In this document: positions 7,803 to 15,368 of the stretch, piece after piece
How the letters are laid out: every line of letters begins with the position of its first letter
Numbering within the stretch: the first letter of the stretch is position 1
Assembly: GCA_964421565.1 (NCBI GenBank)
Contig: CAYQXJ010000025.1
Span: 1 to 20,467 of the forward strand
Length of the DNA: 20,467 bases
From: CAYQXJ01 sp964421565
GTDB taxonomy: Bacteria; Planctomycetota; Brocadiia; SM23-32
Direction: 5' to 3'
Program-made: the position numbers and the translations under genes
The notes under the pieces: model-generated
What the model was told of the DNA's origin: nothing
The model's database searches: none
Seen by the model: the letters and a program-made list of their open reading frames with translations, nothing else

Positions 7803-8254
7803 ACCAAGCGTCCGAAGGATGCGCCGAAACCAATATCAACAACATTTGACAGTATCCCGCTCAACGCAGGCGAGCCGCACACTATCTCAGAGCCACCTTT
7901 TGTCCATTTCACGCTGAACCAGTACAGTTAGGACTTGCGGCACCCCAAGCCCCGCCATCAGATGCACCGTGGCGCAGCCACCGAGTCCCCGAGAGATGAC
8001 TGGTCCGCCACCCCTACAAAGGACTGCCCAACCTTGTCAGCCCAATGCCCCAGAAACCGACCAGATTGAGCTTCGGCAACAGAGACTACTTACTCTTGCA
8101 GGTGCCCACATCCTCAGCCAGACGCTGGAGGTCTACCTGGAGGGCAAGGCCGCCATCAGGCGCAGCTTCGGGTCGCTCGTGAACTTGGGGCTCGCGCTGC
8201 TGGAGTCGCTGCGGCGCACCCGCGTGGGCGGCCGCTCGGCCACCGCACGGTCGG
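7803..8254. other. intergenic stretch with no recognised gene
   Basis: About 450 nt without a supportable gene. A + strand frame near 8090-8225 reads LSQTLEVYLEGKAAIRRSFG and then SLVNLGLALLESLRRTR, which is protein-like and may be the C-terminal scrap of a transposase. It lacks a start, and its frame continues into sequence better explained by the - strand transposase remnant. A TTGACA at 7846 has no -10 partner. Confidence 0.4.
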
Positions 8255-8420
8255 CCCCGCAGGCCCGGCAGCGCCGCCACCACCAGCGGCAAGCCCGCAA
8301 AGCTGGTGAACCGCGGCACGCCCAACTTCTCCCCCAGATCGAAGGGCAGGATGCCCCCTGGCGCAATCTGTTCTTCCGCTTCCTGGCCACCTTCACCTCC
8401 CGGGCGAAAAAACCATCCAC
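8255..8420 (-). pseudogene. transposase N-terminal remnant, copy 1
   Basis: Read on the - strand, one frame gives GGILPFDLGEKLGVPRF and then TSFAGLPLVVAAL. A one-base shift then leads to RACGADRAVAERPPTRVRR. The block, including an upstream GGGAGGTG ribosome-binding site (8394-8401), is homologous to the remnant at 10257-10435. The wording resembles the N-terminus of DDE transposases in which a conserved F-GLPLV segment is followed by an Arg-rich helix. At least two frameshifts and the loss of everything downstream make it a dead fragment. The family is not fixed; IS1380-like is a guess. Confidence 0.55.
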
Positions 8421-8663
8421 ACCGATACGCCCGAATACTACACCCTCAGCAACCCTCCCGCCAAACGCCCAATCCCCCCACTCGACATTACGCGACGATC
8501 ATGGGGCACTCTGGCGGGCAGTGGGTTCGAGGAGGACCTGCTGCGGCGCCGGTCCCTGCTCACGCCCTCCTGCGGCACCGGCACGGTGAGCCCCGAACGG
8601 GCCAGGAGCGTCTTCTCCCTGCTGCGGGAACTGCGGGGTCTGCTCCGGGGCGACCTGCCGTAA
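8421..8663 (+). pseudogene. C-terminal fragment resembling MetE/UROD-superfamily protein
   Basis: A + strand frame with no start codon runs through TDTPEYYTLSNPPAKRPIPP, then SWGTLAGSGFEEDLLRRRSL, LTPSCGTGTVSPERARSVFS and LLRELRGLLRGDLP, ending at TAA 8661-8663. The pattern LTPSCGTG followed by a helix of the type SPERA...LLREL matches the C-terminal end of cobalamin-independent methionine synthase-like and related UROD-fold proteins, whose Cys belongs to the zinc site. Only about 80 residues remain, and they follow directly on the - strand transposase remnant. That suggests a gene cut by an insertion or deletion. Low GC-skew codon evidence was not computed. Confidence 0.5.
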
Positions 8664-8674
8664 CCGCTCCGGCG

Positions 8675-10189
8675 CTAATCCGCCACCTCGTAGAACTCCC
8701 TGAGTTCGGCGTCGCGCTCCTCGGTCAGCGCCTCGCCCAGCGCCTCGACCATGGCCCGGTAGCTCGCCGCCAGAGAGGTGCGCGGGGAGCCGTCGGGGTC
8801 GCGCAGTTGCTGCTCGGTCAACCACCCCACGCCGCCGTCGACGTAGAGCACATTGCGCCCGTCCTCGTAGATGCCGGGCCGGGTGTAGACGACGATCGTC
8901 GCGGGGTCGATCTTTTTCGGATACGGGCCGACGTAGACGTAGCTGGAGCGGAATTCCTCCCCCTCGCCCCGGCGCTCGACGAGTTCGGTGTCATTCTGGT
9001 CGATGAACACGGCCGCATCGTCGACGAAGCTCTCCTCGAGGATCGACTCCAGGTCGGGCGGGAACCGGCCGTGAGCCGCTTCGTACATGGCAAGACCGAG
9101 AGCAATGTTGTGCAGGTTGAGCTTGCCGGCCCTCTTCCGGGCCTCCAGCTTCCTGCGGGGAACGGCACCCGGGCGGGGCCGCGGGGACGCTCCCGACCGC
9201 TGCGTCCGCCCTATCCCGGCCACGGTGCGCGCCCGCCTCAGCGCCATCTGCGCGGCCATGCCCACCATCATCAGCTCCTGCTGCTGAAGCGTCAGCCTGG
9301 CGCGCAGGTTTCTGCCCTCCGACTCGATCTCGATGCGCTCATAGGCGGAGGCCAGCGGGTGCATCATCGAGGCCCCCCAGGGGTCTTCGGACTCCTGCAT
9401 GCGCTCCCGCAGCTTCGCCTGGGCCGCACCGATGCGCCGGATGGCCTGCTCCCGTGCCTCGGCCGCCGACTCGGGGTCGTTGAACGCGACGGTCACGTGC
9501 ACCGTTGCGCTCTCGGCCGCCCGCAGCCCGAGCGCGACGCCCCGCGCCCGCTCCAGCGGCGGGTCGAGGCGCTCAGCGTCCTCCACGGACAGCACGCTGC
9601 CGAGTGGCTCTGGCAGGGCCGCCGCGACCACGGCGCCGTAGCCCTGGGCCTGCTCCAGCAGGTCGTGCAGTCCTTCGCTCATGCGCGCGCCCTGGCCGGA
9701 ACGCCACGCCTCGACCATGGCGCTCAGCGCCCCCCGGTCCGAGCCGATTAGCAGTGTGTCCTCCTCCGGCGGGGCGGCGATGCCCCGGGGCAGGGGGAAG
9801 GTCTGCATCCCGGCGAGCTGCCCGGCGTCTGCCGAGGGGTCGGGCGGAAAGATGCCCGACTCCGGGCCCGCCAGCACGATGCCGCACCAGTTCGGCGACT
9901 CGTGCGGGAACTCATCCGGTACCGGCGGGAGGGCGAAGAGTGCCACCTCCTGGACCTTCGCCAGGTCGGGCGCGTCCGACGTTCGGCCCAGGTGCACCCG
10001 GACGGCCCCGAAGGCCGGGGCGTTGAAGATGTCGGCGGGCCTGGCGCGTGCCACGGCCCACGTGCCTTTCGGAGCGAGCCGCAATAGCCCCTGGTTCGGC
10101 CGCTCCGTCGTGCTCTCCTGCGCCAGGGCGGCCGCGCAGGTTAGAAGTGCCACAGCGAACACCAGCGACGTTCTCGCTCGTGCGCCCAT
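8675..10189 (-). CDS. secreted protein with C-terminal pseudopilin-like module
   Basis: 504 residues. ATG 10187-10189 is preceded by GGAGG at 5 nt spacing. An N-terminal signal peptide (GARARTSLVFAVALLTCAAA) has a likely cleavage after ALA at residue 23. Residues about 30-340 form an alpha/beta region rich in Ala and Glu with no recognised family. From about 355, KLNLHNIALGLAMYEAAHGRFP is the long-helix pattern of type II secretion pseudopilins and related prepilin-like proteins. The end module YVYVGPYPKKIDPATIVVY...NVLYVDGGVGWL matches the C-terminal part seen in planctomycete-type DUF1559-like proteins. Here the module is at the C-terminus of a secreted protein rather than after a prepilin leader. 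Function is unknown, likely extracytoplasmic. Transposase remnants lie on both sides. Confidence 0.75.
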   Translation of the reverse strand: MGARARTSLVFAVALLTCAAALAQESTTERPNQGLLRLAPKGTWAVARARPADIFNAPAFGAVRVHLGRTSDAPDLAKVQEVALFALPPVPDEFPHESPNWCGIVLAGPESGIFPPDPSADAGQLAGMQTFPLPRGIAAPPEEDTLLIGSDRGALSAMVEAWRSGQGARMSEGLHDLLEQAQGYGAVVAAALPEPLGSVLSVEDAERLDPPLERARGVALGLRAAESATVHVTVAFNDPESAAEAREQAIRRIGAAQAKLRERMQESEDPWGASMMHPLASAYERIEIESEGRNLRARLTLQQQELMMVGMAAQMALRRARTVAGIGRTQRSGASPRPRPGAVPRRKLEARKRAGKLNLHNIALGLAMYEAAHGRFPPDLESILEESFVDDAAVFIDQNDTELVERRGEGEEFRSSYVYVGPYPKKIDPATIVVYTRPGIYEDGRNVLYVDGGVGWLTEQQLRDPDGSPRTSLAASYRAMVEALGEALTEERDAELREFYEVAD

Positions 10190-10256
10190 AGCTGCCTCCG
10201 GGCCAAATCCTCTGCTTTCCCGATGGGCTCAACGGTAGCGCAAAGGCTGTGGACAG

Positions 10257-10415
10257 TCAAGCGGTCCCGCGTCGGCCCGCCCCGCAGGCGCGGAACGCTT
10301 CGGCCACCAGAGGCAACCCCGCGAAGCTGGTGATCGGGCTGGATCCGAGCACTTCCTCTACCTCAAACGGCAGTATTCCGCCCTCTGTTAGCTTCTCTTC
10401 CTGTTCCCCGGCCAA
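10257..10415 (-). pseudogene. transposase N-terminal remnant, copy 2
   Basis: A - strand frame from TTG 10413-10415, with GGAGGTGA just upstream, encodes 52 residues: MAGEQEEKLTEGGILPFEVE, then EVLGSSPITSFAGLPLVAEA, then FRACGAGRRGTA and a TGA at 10257-10259. The first 46 residues align with copy 1 at 8255-8420, and the homology includes the ribosome-binding region. The downstream catalytic part is missing. Unlike copy 1, this copy keeps an intact reading frame from start to stop, so a short peptide could still be made. Both copies have the same orientation and flank the secreted-protein gene. Confidence 0.55.
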
Positions 10416-10435
10416 TTCTCACCTCCCAGGTGAAA

Positions 10436-10680
10436 AATGCCTGCTCATCACCCCTGCCCAATATTAGCCCTCAGCCTCCCTGCTGCCAAACCATTCCCCC
10501 GCCGGTGCCCTGTACACGACGATCGCGGGCCAAAGAGCCAATTGCGCTGATCGTAAGTGCCTCGGCAGGCGGGGGCTGCGGGATGGCGGAAGATGGGCTT
10601 ACCCCGAAATGGGCCAGCCAGAGGGGGCTGAGGCCGGCTGAAAGGGGCCGGGGGAGCGTTTTTACCCCGGAGATGAAGAA
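10436..10680. other. intergenic stretch with no gene seen
   Basis: No supportable gene. It contains one half of the stem-loop word seen at 6709-6725 (CTGAAAGGGGCC at 10637-10648) and a CCGGGG/CCCCGG inverted repeat near 10648-10672, immediately left of the insertion sequence. The left end of the IS may lie in here, but I could not match it to a right terminal repeat. Confidence 0.35.
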
Positions 10681-10751
10681 TGTGCGGTTCTGTTGTCATA
10701 TCATACGCATAAGCGGTATGATATGACTATCCAATAAACAAGAACCGCACA
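10681..10751 (+). promoter_or_regulatory. nested inverted repeats carrying the transposase promoter
   Basis: Outer arms TGTGCGGTTCT (10681-10691) and AGAACCGCACA (10741-10751) are perfect, and the right arm ends directly at the transposase ATG (10752). Inner arms GTCATATCATAC (10695-10706) and GTATGATATGAC (10716-10727) are also perfect, with a 9-nt loop. A promoter TTGTCA (10693-10698), 18-nt spacer, TATGAT (10717-10722) lies on the palindrome. Transcripts from it would begin near 10729 and lack the left arms. Transcripts entering from outside would fold the start codon region into a stem. Confidence 0.65.
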
Positions 10752-12121
10752 ATGGCCATCATACCACAAACACGACTGTTCTGCTGGGAAGATGTCGAGA
10801 ATCTAGGCGATCTGCACCGGCTGCGCCTGGTGCTGAGGACCACGCCCGACGAGAGGCTGATGCGCGCCCTGGAGGCCCGACGCGCACGGGGGCGCGACGA
10901 TTACCCTGTGCGGGCCGTGTGGAACTCCATCCTGGCCGGCATCGTCTATCAGCACCCGTCGATCGAGTCCCTGCGGCGCGAGCTTCTGCGCAACGACCGG
11001 TTGCGATGGATGTGCGGGTTCGACCCGGTCCTGCCGGCCGAAAAGGCCGTGCCCAACGCATGGAACTATACGCGGTTCTTCGGCGTGCTGGCCGAGCACG
11101 TCGAGATAGTGGACGATATCTTCCGCGCCCTGGTGGGCCGGCTGGGATCGGAGCTGCCGGAGTTCGGCCGCCACCTGGCCTGCGACTCCAAGGAGGTCCA
11201 CACCCACGCCCGGCCCAGGGGGCGGCAGTGGCTGCGCCAGGCGAGCCCGGACGGGCGGCGGGACATCGACGCGGACTTCGGCAAGAAGACCTACCGGCAC
11301 CGGCGTGAGGACGGCACGCTGGAGCAGACAGAGCACAGGTGGTTCGGCTACAAGCTGCACCTCGTGGTCGCGATGCCGACTACGAGCTTCCGGTCGGCTA
11401 CGAGCTGACGAGGGCCTCGCGGGCGGACATCCGGTCGGGACGGCGGCTTGTGGACGAGCTGGCCGGCCACCATCCGGCCCTTATCCAGCGAGCCGAAGCC
11501 TTTGCCGGGGACAGGGCTTACGATGAGACGAAGCTGATTGAGAAGCTCTGGAGCTGGCAGGTCGCGCCGATCATTCCCAAGCGCGAGGACTGGCGCGGGG
11601 AGCCGACGCGCCCGCTTCTGGCGGGGGCCGACAACGTCACCTACGACTGCCAGGGGCGTATCCGGTGTTACCCGCCCGGCAGGTCTCAAGCCTGGCAGAT
11701 GGTCTATGCGAGCTACGACCGGGAGCGGGATGCCCAGAAATGGCGCTGCCCGGCGGCCTACTACGGGATGAAGTGCCGGGGCCAGGGCCGTTGCTGCAGC
11801 GCAAGCGACTACGGCCGGGTGGTCTGGGTCAAGCGCCAGTGGGACCGTCGCACCTTCACGCCGGTGGCGCGTGCGAGTCTGAAATTCGAGCGGCTCTACA
11901 AAAAGCGCAGCGCCGTGGAGCGTGTCAACTCCCGGATGGGCGGCGGCTACGGGCTCGACCATCACTTCATCCGTGGGCAGGCGAAGATGCGCCTTCGGTG
12001 CGCGCTCTCGCTGGTGACGATGCTCTCGCTGGCGGCGGGCCGCCTGCAGGAGAACAAGGAGGCGGCCCTGGGCGGCGGGGGCCGGGCTCCGACCGTGCGC
12101 AGCCTGGTCGGCGCCGCCTGA
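10752..12121 (+). pseudogene. DDE transposase (IS4/IS5 superfamily, IS1182-like), frameshifted
   Basis: Part 1 (10752-11408) begins MAIIPQTRLFCWEDVENLGD. It has the N-terminal helical domain (SIESLRRELLRNDRLRWMCG) and the first catalytic Asp in HLACDSKEVH (D145). Part 2 (frame of 11339-12121) carries the second Asp in AFAGDRAYDE (codon near 11510), a Cys-rich insert, and the Glu in RSAVERVNSRM (codon near 11918). The frames join at about 11366-11373, where HLVV must continue as DADYELPVGYELTRAS. A two-base insertion, or one-base loss, explains it. A -1 ribosomal shift would also restore the frame, but no slippery heptamer is visible. All three catalytic residues survive, so the break looks recent. 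The exact IS family is not settled. Confidence 0.8.
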
Positions 12122-12318
12122 GCGGAGCGCCTTTTGGCACCGAAACGCACCACACCGCGGGGGCGGTGCGCCTGAGAGACTCCATCCGGAGCGCACAAAA
12201 GTCCGAAACCCTTTCCCATGCGTGCCGAATCCGCATGCACACCGCCAGCAGACGCCAAATCGGTATCATCCGCCGCGCACGCAAGCTACAACGCAAATGC
12301 CTCGCCAAAGGAGCTGCC
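12122..12318. other. IS-cas3 intergenic region with small inverted repeats
   Basis: No gene is supported, although the cas3 frame is open back to 12218. Inverted repeats are CACCGC/GCGGTG with a GGGG loop (about 12152-12168) and CATGCG/CGCATG (12217-12222 / 12232-12237) with a 9-nt spacer. The IS right end should lie in this stretch. Confidence 0.35.
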
Positions 12319-12347
12319 TTGCAACTATGCAGTTGTTGTGCTATCAT
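12319..12347 (+). promoter_or_regulatory. candidate promoter of the cas operon
   Basis: TTGCAA (12319-12324), 17-nt spacer, TATCAT (12342-12347) is a good sigma70-type match. The predicted start near 12354 lies just before the cas3 ATGs at 12365 and 12380. The spacer holds an inverted repeat CAACT-ATGC-AGTTG (12322-12335) that could be an operator for a repressor. It is the only strong promoter-like sequence between the IS and cas3. Confidence 0.5.
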
Positions 12348-12379
12348 TGCGGCGGTTGAGCGTCATGCAAAGGGACAGG

Positions 12380-14623
12380 ATGGGCGAACCGCTGGCACAC
12401 TCGGCGAACGAGGAAGGTAAAGACCACCACCTCGCCGACCACCTGGTGAGCGTGGCCGATCTGGCCGCCGGTTTCGCCGACGCATTTGACTCCGGTGACT
12501 GGGGGCGCCTCGCGGGCCTCTGGCACGACCTGGGTAAGTACCAAGAGAAGTTCCAGGAACGACTCGGCGGCGAAAGCATCCGGGTGGAGCACTCCGGAAT
12601 CGGTGCTGCACTGGCCGCCGCCCGAGACGGGGACGCAGGTATGGCGCTGAGTTTCGTCCTGGCTGGTCATCATGCCGGACTGCCCAACCTGCAGAAGTCG
12701 GAGCCCGGCCTGCCGAAACCCCTGACGGAACGCCTCCAATCCAATTTGACAGCTCTTGGGCACACCAGGGGCGACATTCCCTCTCGCCTGCTCGATGCTG
12801 AGCTGCCCTCATTGCCGCGGTTCCTCGAAACGCCGGCCAAAACGAGCCGACCGGCCAGGAATGTCCTTGCCCGTACGCTCGAGTTTTGGATTCGGTTCGT
12901 CTTCTCCTGCCTCGTCGATGCCGATTGGCTCGACACCGAGGCGTTCATGCGCCCGGATGTCGCAGCCGAGCGCCGGCCGTTCAGTTCCCCAACTGCTCTT
13001 GCGGGCAGGCTGGACGCTTATATAGCCGAACTGGTAGAGAACCTGACCCCAGCAGTGCGCAGCAGCGCAGTCAACCTCGCGCGCGCTGAGGTCCTCTCCG
13101 CCTGCCGAGAGGCCGCCGAAGATCCGCCGGGCGTGTTTGCTCTCACGGTTCCAACTGGCGGGGCCAAGACGCTCTCGGCCATGTCCTTTGCGCTACGCCA
13201 CGCATGGAGGCACGACCTCCGGCGCGTCATCGTCGTCATCCCCTACACCAGCATCATCGAGCAGAATGCGGACCAATACAGGGAGGCGCTGGGTGCGGAG
13301 AACGTCGTCGAGCATCACTGCAACCTGGACCCCGACCGTGCGACTACTGAGCAAGAACGGCAGTTGGTGCGCCGCCACGAACTGGCAGCGGAGAACTGGG
13401 ATGCACCGGTGATCGTGACCACCAGCGTGCAGTTCTTCGAGTCGCTTTTTGCCAATCGCCCGGCGCGCTGTCGCAAGCTGCACAACATCGCGCGGAGCGT
13501 CGTCATACTGGACGAGGTCCAGACGGTACCGCCGCGCTACCTGCTCAGTGTCGTGGAAGCCCTTGGCGAACTGGTCAGCCACTACGGCTGCTCGGTGGTC
13601 CTTTCGACGGCCACGCCGCCTGCGCTCAGACGGCGCCCCGGTTTTGACCTCGGCCTGCGCGGCGTGCGGGAGATTGTTCCCGAACCAGAACGCCTGAGCG
13701 CGGAGCTGGAACGCGTCCGTTACGAATGGCCTGCTAATGAGCAATCCGCAGTGACCTGGGAAGACCTTTGCGCGGACCTGGCGGGCCATACGCAGGTGCT
13801 CGCCGTCGTCCACCGCCGGGCCGATGCCCGCACGCTGGCGGAGATGCTGGTGGACGCCGCATCTCCGGACGCCGTATACCACTTGTCCGCCCTCATGTGC
13901 GCGGCGCACCGATCAGACGTGCTGGAACAAATTAGACATCGTCTTGCCCGCGGCCGGGCATGCCGGGTTGTCTCCACACAGTTGGTGGAGGCCGGCGTGG
14001 ACCTGGATTTCCCGATGGTCTACAGGGCGATGGCCGGCCTGGACAGCATCGTGCAGGCGGCGGGCCGCTGTAATCGGGAAGGCACGCAGGACACCGGGCG
14101 CGTAGTGGTATTCCGGGCTCCGACCTCACCTCCGCCCGGAACCCCCAGGAAGGGCATGGATACGACCGAATCGCTCCTGCGAGAGGCGGGCGGGGCACTC
14201 GATCCCGGCGATCCTGCCTTGTTCGAGAAGTACTTCAGGATCCTGTACTCGAAGGAGCACATCGACGCACGTGGCGTACAGGCCGACCGCCAGCAGCTCA
14301 ACTTCGCCACTGTGGCCGCGAACTTCAAGCTCATAGAGGACGGCTTCACCACCACGGTGGCGGTACCATACGAAGCTGGTGAGAAACGCCTGCAGAATCT
14401 GCGCAGCGAGGGCCCCGACCGCGAACGCCTCCGCGCTCTCCAGAGGTACCTGGTCAGCATCTACCCCCGCGCCTTCGAGGAGCTGGCGAGCGCCGGGGCA
14501 CTGGAGGAGGTAATTGAGGGCATCTTCGCCCTCGCGCCCGGTTACAGCCACCTCTACGACCCCCGGTACGGTCTCACGCTGGAACCTGTCTGCGGTGCCA
14601 ACCCGCGCGAACTGATTGCCTGA
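12380..14623 (+). CDS. cas3: CRISPR-associated helicase/nuclease Cas3 (type I-C)
   Basis: Cas3 is recruited by Cascade after R-loop formation and unwinds and degrades target DNA. The 747 residues combine an N-terminal HD nuclease (H7, H21, HD at 49-50, H71, HH at 97-98, D180) with an SF2 helicase. The helicase has Walker A PTGGAKT (258-264), Walker B LDEVQ (D378-Q381), motif III STAT (409-412), motif V STQLVEAGVD (about 532-541) and motif VI QAAGRCNRE (559-567). Walker A has Ala where the usual motif has the Gly before Lys. ATG 12380 fits the family start (MGEPLAHSA) and has AGGG 5 nt before ATACAGG-like spacing; ATG 12365 is an alternative. The open frame back to 12218 is ignored because it crosses the promoter. 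It is first in the operon, 43 nt before cas5. Confidence 0.95.
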   Translation: MGEPLAHSANEEGKDHHLADHLVSVADLAAGFADAFDSGDWGRLAGLWHDLGKYQEKFQERLGGESIRVEHSGIGAALAAARDGDAGMALSFVLAGHHAGLPNLQKSEPGLPKPLTERLQSNLTALGHTRGDIPSRLLDAELPSLPRFLETPAKTSRPARNVLARTLEFWIRFVFSCLVDADWLDTEAFMRPDVAAERRPFSSPTALAGRLDAYIAELVENLTPAVRSSAVNLARAEVLSACREAAEDPPGVFALTVPTGGAKTLSAMSFALRHAWRHDLRRVIVVIPYTSIIEQNADQYREALGAENVVEHHCNLDPDRATTEQERQLVRRHELAAENWDAPVIVTTSVQFFESLFANRPARCRKLHNIARSVVILDEVQTVPPRYLLSVVEALGELVSHYGCSVVLSTATPPALRRRPGFDLGLRGVREIVPEPERLSAELERVRYEWPANEQSAVTWEDLCADLAGHTQVLAVVHRRADARTLAEMLVDAASPDAVYHLSALMCAAHRSDVLEQIRHRLARGRACRVVSTQLVEAGVDLDFPMVYRAMAGLDSIVQAAGRCNREGTQDTGRVVVFRAPTSPPPGTPRKGMDTTESLLREAGGALDPGDPALFEKYFRILYSKEHIDARGVQADRQQLNFATVAANFKLIEDGFTTTVAVPYEAGEKRLQNLRSEGPDRERLRALQRYLVSIYPRAFEELASAGALEEVIEGIFALAPGYSHLYDPRYGLTLEPVCGANPRELIA

Positions 14624-14666
14624 GCCCCTTTTCAGACGCCCTGATTCAGTAGAAAGGAGCCCGAAA

Positions 14667-15368
14667 ATGTCGGCAGCAAGAAGTCCGACGCTGGCGCTTC
14701 GAGCCCGCGGCCCCCTGGCCTGCTTCACCCGGCCGGAACTGAAGGCCGAACGCGTCTCCTACCCCGTGATGACGCCTTCGGCGGCGCGGGGCCTCATCGA
14801 GGCCGTGCTCTGGAAACCGGCCGTCCGGTGGCACATCGACCGCATAGGTGTGCTGAACCCCATCCGCTTCATCAGCTTCCGGCGCAACGAGGTCAACACG
14901 AAGGCCAGCGACCCGCCCCGCGCGGTGGTCGACGGCGGAGGCGACGCCGGCAACGTGACGTGCTACTTCGCTGACGAGGACCGCGCGCAGCGCAACACCG
15001 TCGCCCTGCGCGAGGTGGATTACCTGGTCGAGGCACACCTGACCATGACCGAAGACGCCGGACCGGACGACAACATGACCAAGTTCGTCGCCATGTTCCG
15101 CCGCCGGGTCCGGAAGGGACAGCATTTCCATCAGCCCTACTTCGGCTGCCGCGAGTTTGTGGCTGAAGTCCTGCCGCCGGACGATGCGCCGGACCCCATC
15201 CCCGAGTCGAGGGACCTGGGCATTATGCTCTGGGACATCGCCTACGGCGAGGAGCGGAACCGCCCGATCTTCTTCCGGGCCGAACTGCGTGAGGGCGTGC
15301 TCCACGTGCCGGCCGACCCCGAGGAGACGCTCACGCCCCCCGAAACCGGGCAAGGAGAGGTGACATGA
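14667..15368 (+). CDS. cas5c: Cas5c (Cas5d), type I-C crRNA-processing subunit
   Basis: In type I-C systems, which lack Cas6, Cas5c cuts the pre-crRNA at the base of the repeat stem and stays bound to the 5' handle in Cascade. The protein is 233 residues, normal for the family. The N-terminal ferredoxin-like part includes YPVMTPSAARGLIEAVLWKP (32-51), the typical family signature. The conserved basic segment RRVRKGQHFHQPYFGCREF lies at about 146-164, where the processing residues are expected. AAAGGAG lies 7-8 nt upstream of ATG 14667, so the longer frame from 14616 is rejected. It overlaps cas8c by ATGA, consistent with coupled translation. Confidence 0.94.
   Translation: MSAARSPTLALRARGPLACFTRPELKAERVSYPVMTPSAARGLIEAVLWKPAVRWHIDRIGVLNPIRFISFRRNEVNTKASDPPRAVVDGGGDAGNVTCYFADEDRAQRNTVALREVDYLVEAHLTMTEDAGPDDNMTKFVAMFRRRVRKGQHFHQPYFGCREFVAEVLPPDDAPDPIPESRDLGIMLWDIAYGEERNRPIFFRAELREGVLHVPADPEETLTPPETGQGEVT

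Larger units (their letters stand above)
10681..12121 (+). mobile_element. insertion sequence with frameshifted DDE transposase
   Basis: The element is defined by a transposase reading frame in two overlapping parts plus a 5' inverted-repeat region. Its true ends were not found: no convincing terminal inverted repeats or target duplication could be matched between about 10600-10700 and 12120-12250. A short similarity, TGCGGTTCTGTT near the left and TGCGTTTCGGTG on the opposite strand near 12138-12149, is 9 of 12 and may be chance. It sits between the gene-fragment region and the cas operon, about 200 nt upstream of the cas promoter candidate. Confidence 0.75.

Noticed and set aside
7846..7851. 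TTGACA as a promoter
   Set aside because: No acceptable -10 hexamer at 16-18 nt.
8306..9751. 481-residue open frame on the + strand
   Set aside because: Mostly antisense to the secreted-protein gene; Arg/Pro/His-rich and without domain signatures. Its front crosses the transposase remnant.
11361..11380. Programmed -1 frameshift site in the transposase
   Set aside because: The -1 frame is the right one, but there is no A/T-rich slippery heptamer or clear downstream pseudoknot; an indel is simpler.
11348..12196. 282-residue open frame on the - strand
   Set aside because: Antisense to transposase part 2, low-complexity composition.
12218..12379. 54-residue N-terminal extension of Cas3
   Set aside because: It crosses the candidate promoter and lacks Cas3-like sequence; the family start is at MGEPLAHSA.
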